Positions 36,242 through 43,797 of a DNA stretch of 64,000 nucleotides are shown here, piece after piece. The notes beneath the pieces were generated by a model, which made no database searches, was not told the DNA's origin, and was given only the letters and a program-made list of their open reading frames with translations. The stretch is from Saprospirales bacterium. Lineage in GTDB: Bacteria; Bacteroidota; Bacteroidia; Chitinophagales; Saprospiraceae. Position 1 is the first letter of the stretch. Every line of letters begins with the position of its first letter. Location of the stretch: the NCBI GenBank assembly GCA_016719895.1, contig JADJYG010000007.1, positions 124,001 to 188,000 of the forward strand, given 5' to 3'. The position numbers and the translations under genes are program-made.

Positions 36242-37636
36242 TCAGGGTTCGCTTGCAAACAAACGTTTTTCCTTTATTAAATGTGCCACATTGGGCGGTA
36301 CTTTTTCTTCCCAGCCAGGTTGGCTGCTTTGAATTTGTTGCAATACTTCCTTGTGGTAAATATGGAGGATGTTGGGGTTATACCCGCTGACATCCACAAT
36401 ATTTTTGTGATCCAGCAGGTGTTGGTAAAGAAAACGAATATCGGCGGGCACCTCGATCGTGTGGGCGGTGAGGAGTTCGCCGTCGGCGCTGCGAGCCGGG
36501 TAAACGTAAAAACGGACGTGCCGCAGGAAGAGTTCGCCGAAGGCGCCGAGCAGGTTGTCGGGGTTGTGTTCGTACGTTTCCCGGACGATGTTCTGGAGTT
36601 TGCGGGCGCCCATGGCCAGGCCGATGCGCGGCACCCGGTAGTCGCGGAAATAGGCGATCAGTTTTTTGTGCTGCACGCAGTTGGACAAGATAACGGTCTG
36701 GCCGAGCGCGCCGAGGATATCGGCGCGGTCGAGGAAATCTTTTTCGCTGAGGGCGCCGCCGGCCTGGAGGTTGTCGAGGGTGATTTCGGTGAGGAAAAAC
36801 GCCTGGGCGGGGTCCACGTCGGGTTCGGCGATAAACTGCGCGTAGGCGCAGCGGATCATGTCCTGCTGCACCAGGGTGGGCGGCCGGTAGCTGCCGCGGG
36901 CGATGAGGATGGATTTTTTGTAGAGCAGTTCGCCGGCGTGCAGGGGGATGCCGTCGGGTCCGAAAATCATGACCTCGGTGAGGTCGTGCCGGACGGCCCA
37001 GAGGCAGACCAGGCGGTTGTCGACGCCGGCGAAACCGGGTCCTTGCAGGCGCACCAGGTCGATGGCGACGCGGCCGTGGAGGTTGTCGAGCAGCGAGCGG
37101 ACGAGCGTTTCGGGGTCCTTGTGGTAGCGGAAACAGGCATAGATGAGGTTGACGCCCAGGATGCCGGTGGCTTGCTGCTGAAGGCGGTTGTCGTGGTCGA
37201 GCAGGCGCACGTGCAGCACCACGTCGTTGGGGGGGGTGTGCGGGCGGAGTTGGAAGCGGAGTCCCAGCCAGCCGCTGCCCTTGTTGGTTTTCTGGAAATT
37301 TATGGCGGATACCGTATCGGCAAAGGCGAAAAAATTCTGATCGGGCCGGATGGGGCGCAGGCGTTCTTCGAGCAGGCCGTATTCGTGGTCGAGCATTTTA
37401 TACAACCTCGATTCGCAGACGTATCGGCCTTTGGGTTCGGGTCCGTAAATTTCGTCGGACACCGTTTTGTCGTAGGCGCTCATGGTCTTGGCGATGGTGC
37501 CGGCCGCCGCGCCTACCTGGAAGAAATGGCGCGCCACTTCCTGCCCCGCGCCTATCTCGGCAAAAGCGCCGTAGATGGCCGGGTCGAGGTTGATCTCGAG
37601 CGCTTTTTGTTCTGTTTCGAGGGTACGGTGGGTCAT
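36242..37636 (-). CDS. Conserved uncharacterised 464-residue protein
   Basis: The sequence (INLDPAIYGAFAEIGAGQEVARHFFQVGAAAGTIAKTMSAYD; YGPEPKGRYVCESRLYKMLDHEYGLL) belongs to a widespread conserved family whose function I do not know. Some database names (TonB receptor, nicotinate-nucleotide adenylyltransferase) have no visible support: there is no signal peptide, barrel or HxGH motif. It looks cytoplasmic and globular. Its start codon lies directly beside the repeat array at 37640, so its promoter region is made of repeats. Confidence 0.7.
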   Translation of the reverse strand: MTHRTLETEQKALEINLDPAIYGAFAEIGAGQEVARHFFQVGAAAGTIAKTMSAYDKTVSDEIYGPEPKGRYVCESRLYKMLDHEYGLLEERLRPIRPDQNFFAFADTVSAINFQKTNKGSGWLGLRFQLRPHTPPNDVVLHVRLLDHDNRLQQQATGILGVNLIYACFRYHKDPETLVRSLLDNLHGRVAIDLVRLQGPGFAGVDNRLVCLWAVRHDLTEVMIFGPDGIPLHAGELLYKKSILIARGSYRPPTLVQQDMIRCAYAQFIAEPDVDPAQAFFLTEITLDNLQAGGALSEKDFLDRADILGALGQTVILSNCVQHKKLIAYFRDYRVPRIGLAMGARKLQNIVRETYEHNPDNLLGAFGELFLRHVRFYVYPARSADGELLTAHTIEVPADIRFLYQHLLDHKNIVDVSGYNPNILHIYHKEVLQQIQSSQPGWEEKVPPNVAHLIKEKRLFASEP

Positions 37637-37639
37637 GCG

Positions 37640-38097
37640 CGGTTGGACAGGATTGGCAGGATTTCTTTTAAAAAGGGACAGGATTAACAGGATTTCGCAG
37701 GATTGACAGGATTTCTTTTAAAAAGGGACAGGATTAACAGGATTTTGCAGGATTGACAGGATTTCTTTTAAAAAGGGACAGGATTAACAGGATTTTGCAG
37801 GATTGACAGGATTTTGCCGAGAGGTTGACAGGATTAACAGGATTTTGGGTGCGGATTTCTTTAAAAAGGGACAGGATTAACAGGATTTTGCAGGATTGAC
37901 AGGATTTTTTGCCCGACGCGAGAGGATTGACAGGATTAACAGGATTTTGCAGGATTGACAGGATTTCTTTTAAAAAGGGACAGGATTAACAGGATTTTGC
38001 AGGATTGACAGGATTTTTTGCCCGACGCGAGAGGATTGACAGGATTAACAGGATTTTGCAGGATTGACAGGATTTCTTAGGATTAGCAGGATTTTTT
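37640..38097 (+). repeat. Array of short GGATTnACAGGATT repeats, left side of the GxxExxY gene
   Basis: About 450 bp built from AGGATTGACAGGATT and GGACAGGATTAACAGGATTT modules, separated by short fillers (TTTTGC; TCTTTTAAAAAG; TTTTTTGCCCGACGCGAGAG). The period is ~50-60 bp and units are nearly identical. There are no unique spacers as in CRISPR. The right-hand array (38565-38830) has the same modules in inverse orientation. Confidence 0.9.
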
Positions 38098-38186
38098 GGG
38101 AGTTATGCAATTAAAAAAAATATGTGGAGTATGGTGGGAAACAAAAAGAGTCCTCGGTTGGGGGGTATATTTTTCGAAAAAAAAGC

Positions 38187-38564
38187 ATGAATGATTCGCT
38201 GACCGAAAAAGTTATCGCTGCTGCCTTCCAGGTGTACAATGGGCTTGGGTTCGGGTTTTTGGAGAAAGTGTATGAGAATGCGCTGCTTATCGAAATGGAA
38301 AGCGCCGGTATTACCGCCATTCAACAACCGCCGTTAAAGGTGTATTTCAAAGGCTATGTTGTTGGTTCGTATTTTCCCGATCTCATTGTCGAAAATCAGT
38401 TGGTCGTTGAGGTGAAATCCCTGAAATCGCTGGCGCCGGAACACGAAGCCCAACTGATCCATTATCTCACTGCCACCGGAACGGATATCGGCCTGCTGCT
38501 GAATTTTGGTGAAAAATCCGTTCAGGTAAAACGCAAATACCGGCTGTACAAACCAAAATCCTGA
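38187..38564 (+). CDS. GxxExxY family PD-(D/E)XK nuclease-like protein
   Basis: 125 residues from the ATG at 38187. The name-giving motif is GFLEKVYENAL (~residues 24-34), and the nuclease-like core YFPDLIVENQLVVEVKSLK supplies Asp and Glu-x-Lys of a PD-(D/E)XK site. The family occurs sporadically in bacteria and is commonly surrounded by direct repeats; its role is unknown. Here it sits exactly between two oppositely oriented repeat arrays, which suggests a mobile or repeat-associated unit. Confidence 0.87.
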   Translation: MNDSLTEKVIAAAFQVYNGLGFGFLEKVYENALLIEMESAGITAIQQPPLKVYFKGYVVGSYFPDLIVENQLVVEVKSLKSLAPEHEAQLIHYLTATGTDIGLLLNFGEKSVQVKRKYRLYKPKS

Positions 38565-38830
38565 GAAATCCTGTTAATCCTGTCCGTTCATGTTGCGTCG
38601 GGCAAAAAATCCTGTCAATCCTGGGAAATCCTGTTAATACTGTCCGTTCTCTCACGTCGGGCAAAAAATCCTGTCAATCCTGGGAAATTCTGTTAATCCT
38701 GTCCGTTCTCTCGCGTCGGGCAAAAAATCCTGTCAATCCTGGGAAATCCTGTTAATCCTGTCCGTTCTCTCGCGTCGGGCAAAAAATCCTGTCCCGCCTT
38801 TAAAAAAATCCTGTCAGCCCTGTCTGATTC
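38565..38830 (-). repeat. Array of the same repeats in inverse orientation, right side of the GxxExxY gene
   Basis: Four to five ~59-bp units (AATCCTGTCAATCCTGGGAA, AATCCTGTTAATCCTGTCCG, then TCTCGCGTCGGGCAAAAA). This is the reverse complement of the left array, including its TTTTTTGCCCGACGCGAGAG filler. It starts within 2 bases of the GxxExxY stop codon and ends ~45 bp before the TPR fragment stop. Confidence 0.9.
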
Positions 38831-38873
38831 CGGCGCGAAAGTAGCCGTTTTTGCGGGGGTGTACAAATGAATC

Positions 38874-40094
38874 TCATCCGTCTTCACGCTCCCAGGCCGC
38901 ACGTTTTTCCTCAAACGGCGCATAGCCGCGGAGGGAAGGTTCGAGACGGGCGTAGGTTTTGTGAAATTCTTTTGCCCCACCCTTGGCGTAATACGCTTCC
39001 AACAAGAGCAGGGCGGTTTGTTGGTAGTATTGCTGCAAGGCAGGTTTTTGCTCCATCTCTTCCATGGCCTCGCGAAGCCACTTTATGGCCTCCGCATAGC
39101 GCCCGATGACAGGCTGGCAGAGGGCTTCGCCGAGCCGGGCTTTCAATTCGGCCCGGGGGTGTTTTTGGATCAGGCCGGAGAGGTAGGGGATGGCGAAGTG
39201 GAAGGCGTGGTAGTGCCAAATCTGTTTGATATAAAGGCGGTAATCGGCCCACTCCAACACTTCATGTTTCAATAGCTTGTCTAATTGACCGGCTAGTTTC
39301 GAATAAACCTGTTCGGCGGCATACGCCAGCCTGAGGTGCGGGTCGCCTAATAGTGCCAACGCTGCTTCTTGATCGGGCTTAAAGAAAAGGTGTATTTGCA
39401 AAAGCGTCCGGATGAAAAAACCGTCTTTGGGTCGCTTTTTCATACCTTCTTTTACCACCCGAATCGCCTCGTCTACTTTTCCAATCTCCCGCAGGGTTAT
39501 GGCCAGTTCTGTCGTCGATTGGTAATTGCCGGCCTCGGAGGCTTTTTCAAAATATGGAATAGCTTGCTCATATTGCCCGGCTCTTCGCAGGGTAATTCCC
39601 AACTCGTTGATTAAAATGACATTTTCCGGTTGAAGACCGGCTGCTTTTTGGAGTACCTGGATGGCGTCGTTTAGTTTGCCGGCTTGGCGGAGGGTAATGC
39701 CCAACTCGTTCATGGCATGGACATGTCCTAATTCAGCGGCTTTTTGGAGCACCTGGATGGCATCGTCAATTTTACCGGCATCGCGTAGGGTAATACCCAA
39801 CTCGTTGAATGATTGAATATTACCTAAATCAGCGGCTTTTTGGAGCACCCGGATGGCATCGTCGAGTTTGCCGGTCTCCCGGAGTGTAATACCCAACTCG
39901 TTCATGGCATGCACATGGCCTAGACCAGCTGCTTTTTGGAGTACCTGGATGGCATTGTCGATTTTACCGGCATCGCGTAGGGTAATTCCCAACTCGTTGA
40001 TTAAAATGACATTTTCCGGTTGAAGACCGGCTGCTTTTTGGAGCACCTGGATGGCATCGTCAATTTTACCGGCATCGCGTAGGGTAATACCCAA
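38874..40094 (-). CDS. C-terminal fragment of the SIR2-STAND-TPR protein (TPR repeats and C-domain)
   Basis: 406 open codons. The first ~235 residues are seven TPR units of 32 or 34 residues (NELGITLRDAGKIDDAIQVLQKAA...), followed by a helical C-terminal domain (RTLLQIHLFFKPDQEAALALL ... EKRAAWEREDG). It has no own start: it opens inside a repeat unit. Comparing with sister units, three one-base deletions upstream (near 40135, 40185 and 40690) bring the reading frame of the gene at 40674-43043 back into this frame. I therefore treat it as that gene's 3' part. Confidence 0.75.
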   Translation of the reverse strand: MGITLRDAGKIDDAIQVLQKAAGLQPENVILINELGITLRDAGKIDNAIQVLQKAAGLGHVHAMNELGITLRETGKLDDAIRVLQKAADLGNIQSFNELGITLRDAGKIDDAIQVLQKAAELGHVHAMNELGITLRQAGKLNDAIQVLQKAAGLQPENVILINELGITLRRAGQYEQAIPYFEKASEAGNYQSTTELAITLREIGKVDEAIRVVKEGMKKRPKDGFFIRTLLQIHLFFKPDQEAALALLGDPHLRLAYAAEQVYSKLAGQLDKLLKHEVLEWADYRLYIKQIWHYHAFHFAIPYLSGLIQKHPRAELKARLGEALCQPVIGRYAEAIKWLREAMEEMEQKPALQQYYQQTALLLLEAYYAKGGAKEFHKTYARLEPSLRGYAPFEEKRAAWEREDG

Positions 40095-40960
40095 CTCGTT
40101 GAATGATTGAATATTACCTAAATCAGCGGCTTTTGGAGCACCCGGATGGCATCGTCGAGTTTGCCGGTCTCCTGAGTGTAATTCCCAACTCGTTCATGGC
40201 ATGCATATGTCCCAGCTATCGTTTTTGGAGTACCTGGATGGCATTGTCGATTTTACCGGCATCGCGTAGGGTAATACCCAACTCGTTCATGGAATGGGCG
40301 TTACCTAAATCAGCGGCTTTTTGAAGTACCTGGATAGCGTCGTCGATTTTACCGGCGGCCCGGAGGGTAATGCCCAACTCGTTGAATGATTGAATATTAC
40401 CTAAATCAGCGGCTTTTTGGAGCACCCGGATGGCGTCGTTGATCTTACCGGTGGCCCGGAGGGTAATACCCAACTCGTTCATGGCATGCACATGGCCTAG
40501 ACCAGCTGCTTTTTGGAGTACCTGGATGGCATCGTCGAGTTTTCCGGCTTCCCGAAGAGTAATACCCAACTCGTTCATGGCATGGGCGCTACCTAAATCA
40601 GCGGCTTTTTGGAGTACCTGGATGGCGTCGTCGAGTTTACCGGCCTCCCGGAGTGTAATACCCAACTCGTTGATTAAAATGACATTGTTTGGCTAAGTTG
40701 AGTGGCTTTTTGGAGTACCTGGATGGCATCGTCGAGTTTTCCGGCCTCCCGGAGTGTAATACCCAACTCGTTGATTAAAATGACATTGTTTGGCTGAAGT
40801 TCAGTGGCTTTTTGGAGTACCTGGATGGCATCGTCGAGTTTTCCGGCCTCCCGGAGTGTAATACTCAACTCATTCATCGCATGCACATTGCCTGCCTCCG
40901 CCGCCTTTTCCAGCACCTCAATAGCCTTCTCCAGGTTCCCCTGCCGCCGATACGCCATAC
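39480..40960 (-). repeat. Tandem TPR-coding DNA repeats (~96/102 bp, about 16 units)
   Basis: Units encode NELGITLR-x-(A/T)-GK(L/I)-x-DAI(Q/R)VLQKA followed by one of a few interchangeable endings (DLGNIQSF, GLGHVHAM, GLQPENVILI). Many units are almost identical at DNA level, showing recent duplication or gene conversion. The units at both ends are more diverged. Confidence 0.88.
40216..40665 (-). pseudogene. Middle TPR fragment of the SIR2-STAND-TPR gene
   Basis: About 150 open codons of five TPR units lying out of frame with both neighbours. The frame enters after a missing C near 40690 (CTTAGCC where sister units read CTTCAGCC) and ends in a TAG near 40216, where the expected AAAGCxGCTGAACTG is three bases shorter. 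It is not an independent gene. Confidence 0.7.
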
Positions 40961-43043
40961 CCAGCTCATTCGCCGCCGCCGCATCCCCCGGGTTGAGTTG
41001 CAACCGAAACCGAAACCGCTCGATCGCCAACGCCGGGTCCTGCTCATCGCGTAGCTGGACTACGTTTACGGCTACAAAATCCCGCTGCACCCGCTGCCGG
41101 AAAGCATCCCGCTCTTCTTCGGGGCTAAGGTCATAGTGTTCCAGCGCCTTCTGCAGCGCCACTACCCGCTCCACTTCTCTCAGGCCCGTCAGCGATTCAT
41201 AGTAGCGGCCGGCGCAGGCGCGGGCTTCGGGGGAGTCGCCCAGTTGTTGTAACAGCATGGAGCGCACCAAAGCGTGCATGCCGAAACGCTGGTCGTTGGT
41301 GCGGCGAAAAAGCAGGCCCTTGCGCCGCCAGAGCGCAAAAAATGCTATCCGGTCGGGGGCCCAGGATGGCAATTTGGTCAAAGCAGTTTCAGGCACCGGC
41401 TCGGTAAATACGGCAATATCCCGAGCCAGGTTGCGCTCGGCGTCGGTGCCTTTTTCCAAAATAGCGCTGAGCAAGCGGCCCACGAAGTGGCTGCGCGAGG
41501 GGTCGGCGGCCAGGTCGAGCCGTTCGAGGTGGGCGGCGTCGAAGCCCGGCTCGGCGAGCAAGCCGAGCAGGAGCTGGCCGCCGAGTGGGTAGCCGCCGCA
41601 AAGCTGCCAACAGGTATCGAGTTGGTGTTGGTTCGGCGGCAGGTCTACATAGGCCTGCATTTCGGCGGCTAACCCGCGCAGGCAATCTTCGAAGTGGGAT
41701 TGCCCGAGTTCGTGCAGTTCGCGGTGATGGACGCCGGCGTCGAATTTAAGCCAAGCCGGCGGCAGGCTGCGCGAGATAATAATCGACTTTATGCCGCGGC
41801 GCTTAGGCAATTCGAGCAGAGTATAGAACAGCGCCGGGTCGCTGATTTCGTAAAAATCGTCGAATACCAGCGGCCGGCCCACCTGTTCGAAGGCCTGCAA
41901 CAAATGTTGATTCGGCGGGTAAGGGTCGCCGGGATTTTTCGGGGGCGCTACCGGAGCTACCGGCTCTATGCCCAGTTTTTGGGTGATCGTGAGTACGGTA
42001 TAGTGCCGCTCGATGCGGAAATACACGGGCTGTTGTTCCGGGGGCAGGCGCCGCTGTACGGTATCGAGCAGGTGTGATTTGCCCATACCCCCGGCGCCGT
42101 AGAGGTAAAAGAAATTGCCGCTTTCGCGGAAGAATGTTTCCACGGCTTCCACGTCGGCATCGCGCCCGACATAAGGGCGGTCAAAAGGCATGGCGGTGTC
42201 GCCCAGTACCACTGGGCGCCGGTACCGGGCCGCTTCATCTGCCAGGAGCTTCAGGATACCGGGTATTTCGGCCCAGTCGCCCACCGGCCATTTTTCGGTG
42301 TGGGGCCAATCGGTCGTATGGTCGTTGCGGACCAGCGCGAATTTTGGAGAAGCCGTTTTGCCGAGCAGGCGGTGGATATATTTGAGCACAAAATCCACGC
42401 GGTCTTCCATGCCGAAGCCGATAAAGAGCACGGTATGGTCGGTCAGCAGGTGCTTGAGCAGGAATTTGGCGGCGGTATCTTCGTCGCTCAACGCATCGAG
42501 CTTGGCATCGGAGGTGTCGCGGTAGAGGTCTTCATATTCCTGCTCAAACAAGATGTGGTGGGTTGGTTCGGACGCACACCCATGAAGTTTGAAGTAGAAT
42601 TTATTGCCGGCCAGCAGGTTTTTTAACTGGTGGTCTTTGTGATAAATGACCGTCGGCACGGCGCCTGGATTGGTCAGGTCGAGGCCGGTATCGTAGTTGG
42701 TGGTGATGATCTTGGAGCTGATTTGCCAAAGCAAGTGGAAGTCTTCGAGCCGTCCGTCCGATCGGTCCAGGCGAATGTTGAAACGGTCGTGAATAATCCC
42801 ATGGCAGGTGCCTGCGTGATCCTTGAGTAGTTCGAGCGCCTGAATTTCGCGCAGTACTTCACTATCGAGCCGGCTATTAATCTCTGCCGCTTCCGCAGCA
42901 GGCAGGCAGATCCGCACCATTTCCACCACCATTTCCCGCCAGTTCGGCAGCCCCAGCCGGCGCTGCGAAAAGCCGGCGCCGATCCACAGGATGAGCCGGT
43001 TGTTCTGGATGGCCTCGAGGATGGCGGGCGGAATACTTGGCAT
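40674..43043 (-). CDS. SIR2-STAND NTPase-TPR protein, N-terminal part (defence-type)
   Basis: 789 codons from the ATG at 43043. A SIR2-like domain (~1-245) has the NAD-site motifs LILWIGAGFSQRRLGLPNW, KIITTNYDTGLD, FYFKLHGC and VLFIGFGMED. A STAND-type P-loop ATPase (~265-600) has Walker A YLYGAGGMGKSHLL and Walker B RPLVFDDFYEI, then a winged-helix-like part, then the first TPR units (~690 on). SIR2-STAND-repeat proteins act in antiphage systems (Avs-like), where repeats sense a phage protein and SIR2 depletes NAD. That role is inferred. The frame breaks at ~40690; fragments at 40216 and 38874 continue it. Confidence 0.82.
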   Translation of the reverse strand: MPSIPPAILEAIQNNRLILWIGAGFSQRRLGLPNWREMVVEMVRICLPAAEAAEINSRLDSEVLREIQALELLKDHAGTCHGIIHDRFNIRLDRSDGRLEDFHLLWQISSKIITTNYDTGLDLTNPGAVPTVIYHKDHQLKNLLAGNKFYFKLHGCASEPTHHILFEQEYEDLYRDTSDAKLDALSDEDTAAKFLLKHLLTDHTVLFIGFGMEDRVDFVLKYIHRLLGKTASPKFALVRNDHTTDWPHTEKWPVGDWAEIPGILKLLADEAARYRRPVVLGDTAMPFDRPYVGRDADVEAVETFFRESGNFFYLYGAGGMGKSHLLDTVQRRLPPEQQPVYFRIERHYTVLTITQKLGIEPVAPVAPPKNPGDPYPPNQHLLQAFEQVGRPLVFDDFYEISDPALFYTLLELPKRRGIKSIIISRSLPPAWLKFDAGVHHRELHELGQSHFEDCLRGLAAEMQAYVDLPPNQHQLDTCWQLCGGYPLGGQLLLGLLAEPGFDAAHLERLDLAADPSRSHFVGRLLSAILEKGTDAERNLARDIAVFTEPVPETALTKLPSWAPDRIAFFALWRRKGLLFRRTNDQRFGMHALVRSMLLQQLGDSPEARACAGRYYESLTGLREVERVVALQKALEHYDLSPEEERDAFRQRVQRDFVAVNVVQLRDEQDPALAIERFRFRLQLNPGDAAAANELGMAYRRQGNLEKAIEVLEKAAEAGNVHAMNELSITLREAGKLDDAIQVLQKATELQPNNVILINELGITLREAGKLDDAIQVLQKATQLSQTMSF

Positions 43044-43064
43044 GCGTACGGGGTGCTTTTGAAA

Positions 43065-43072
43065 CAAAAGTA
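43065..43072 (-). promoter_or_regulatory. -7 promoter element (TACTTTTG) of the SIR2-STAND gene
   Basis: Minus-strand TACTTTTG fits TAnnTTTG and lies 21 bases before the ATG at 43043, supporting that start over a TTG at 43067, which would lie inside the element. Confidence 0.45.
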
Positions 43073-43167
43073 ACTATTTCCAAAAAACATACCCGTTTTA
43101 GAGTATGCCGCGTCATTAACAGCCGCAGCAGTAAGAAAAGGCTTCCAGCCCCCCCAATCCCCCCCTC

Positions 43168-43749
43168 TCACCGCCACACCACCTTCTCTCCCACATCGCC
43201 CCGTTTCCCGGCAATTTCCGGCATCTCGTGCCAGCCCAGGTAAAACAACCCCAGGCAACGCTCATTCGGCGCCAGCCCGAGGAATTCGCCGGCCTGGAGG
43301 GCGGCCCTGGGGGTGCTCCAGTAGCAGCCCAGGCCCAGGGCGGCGCAGGTAAGCCACATGTTTTGCACGGCCATGGCCACAGCGGCAATTTCCTCGAATT
43401 CGGGAATACTTTCCGCCGGATCGCGGTGCAGGAGAATAGCGATGACGGCGCCCGCCCGGCGCGGATTGTCGCCTTGCTTTTGCATTTTTTCTTCCGAAAA
43501 TGCCTCCGGTGGCGTGTTCCGTTGGTAAAAACCGGACAGGTAATCGCCCAAGCGGGCGCGGCTTTCCGCGCTGTGGAACACCTGGAAACGCCAGGGTTCC
43601 GTCAGTTTGTGTGTGGGCGCCCAGTTGGCATTTTCGAGCAGTTGTTCGAGCAGGGCCCGGTCGACGGGCTTTTCCGGCAGGTAACTCTTGGGAAAAACGG
43701 AGCGGCGGCGGCGGATCAGAGCGCTGAGTTCGGAGGCGGGTAATGCCAT
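43168..43749 (-). CDS. Nitroreductase family FMN-dependent oxidoreductase
   Basis: 193 residues. LIRRRRSVFPKSYLPEKPVDRALLEQLLENANWAPTHKLTEPWRFQVF is the family N-terminus with the phosphate-binding arginines; GLGCYWSTPRA in the C-terminal half is also typical of YdjA-like nitroreductases. It uses NAD(P)H and FMN; physiological substrate unknown. It lies between the SIR2-STAND gene and mntH. Confidence 0.88.
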   Translation of the reverse strand: MALPASELSALIRRRRSVFPKSYLPEKPVDRALLEQLLENANWAPTHKLTEPWRFQVFHSAESRARLGDYLSGFYQRNTPPEAFSEEKMQKQGDNPRRAGAVIAILLHRDPAESIPEFEEIAAVAMAVQNMWLTCAALGLGCYWSTPRAALQAGEFLGLAPNERCLGLFYLGWHEMPEIAGKRGDVGEKVVWR

Positions 43750-43797
43750 TGGCGGAGGTTGTTTTTTTGTGAAGGTACGGAAAATTGGGAACCCGGA

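Noticed and set aside
36242..37636. TonB-dependent receptor or nicotinate-nucleotide adenylyltransferase assignment
   Set aside because: No signal peptide, plug or barrel and no nucleotidyltransferase HxGH motif are visible, so I left it uncharacterised.
37640..38100. Possible CRISPR array
   Set aside because: Units are adjacent and fillers are repeated rather than unique spacers, module lengths vary, and there are no cas genes.
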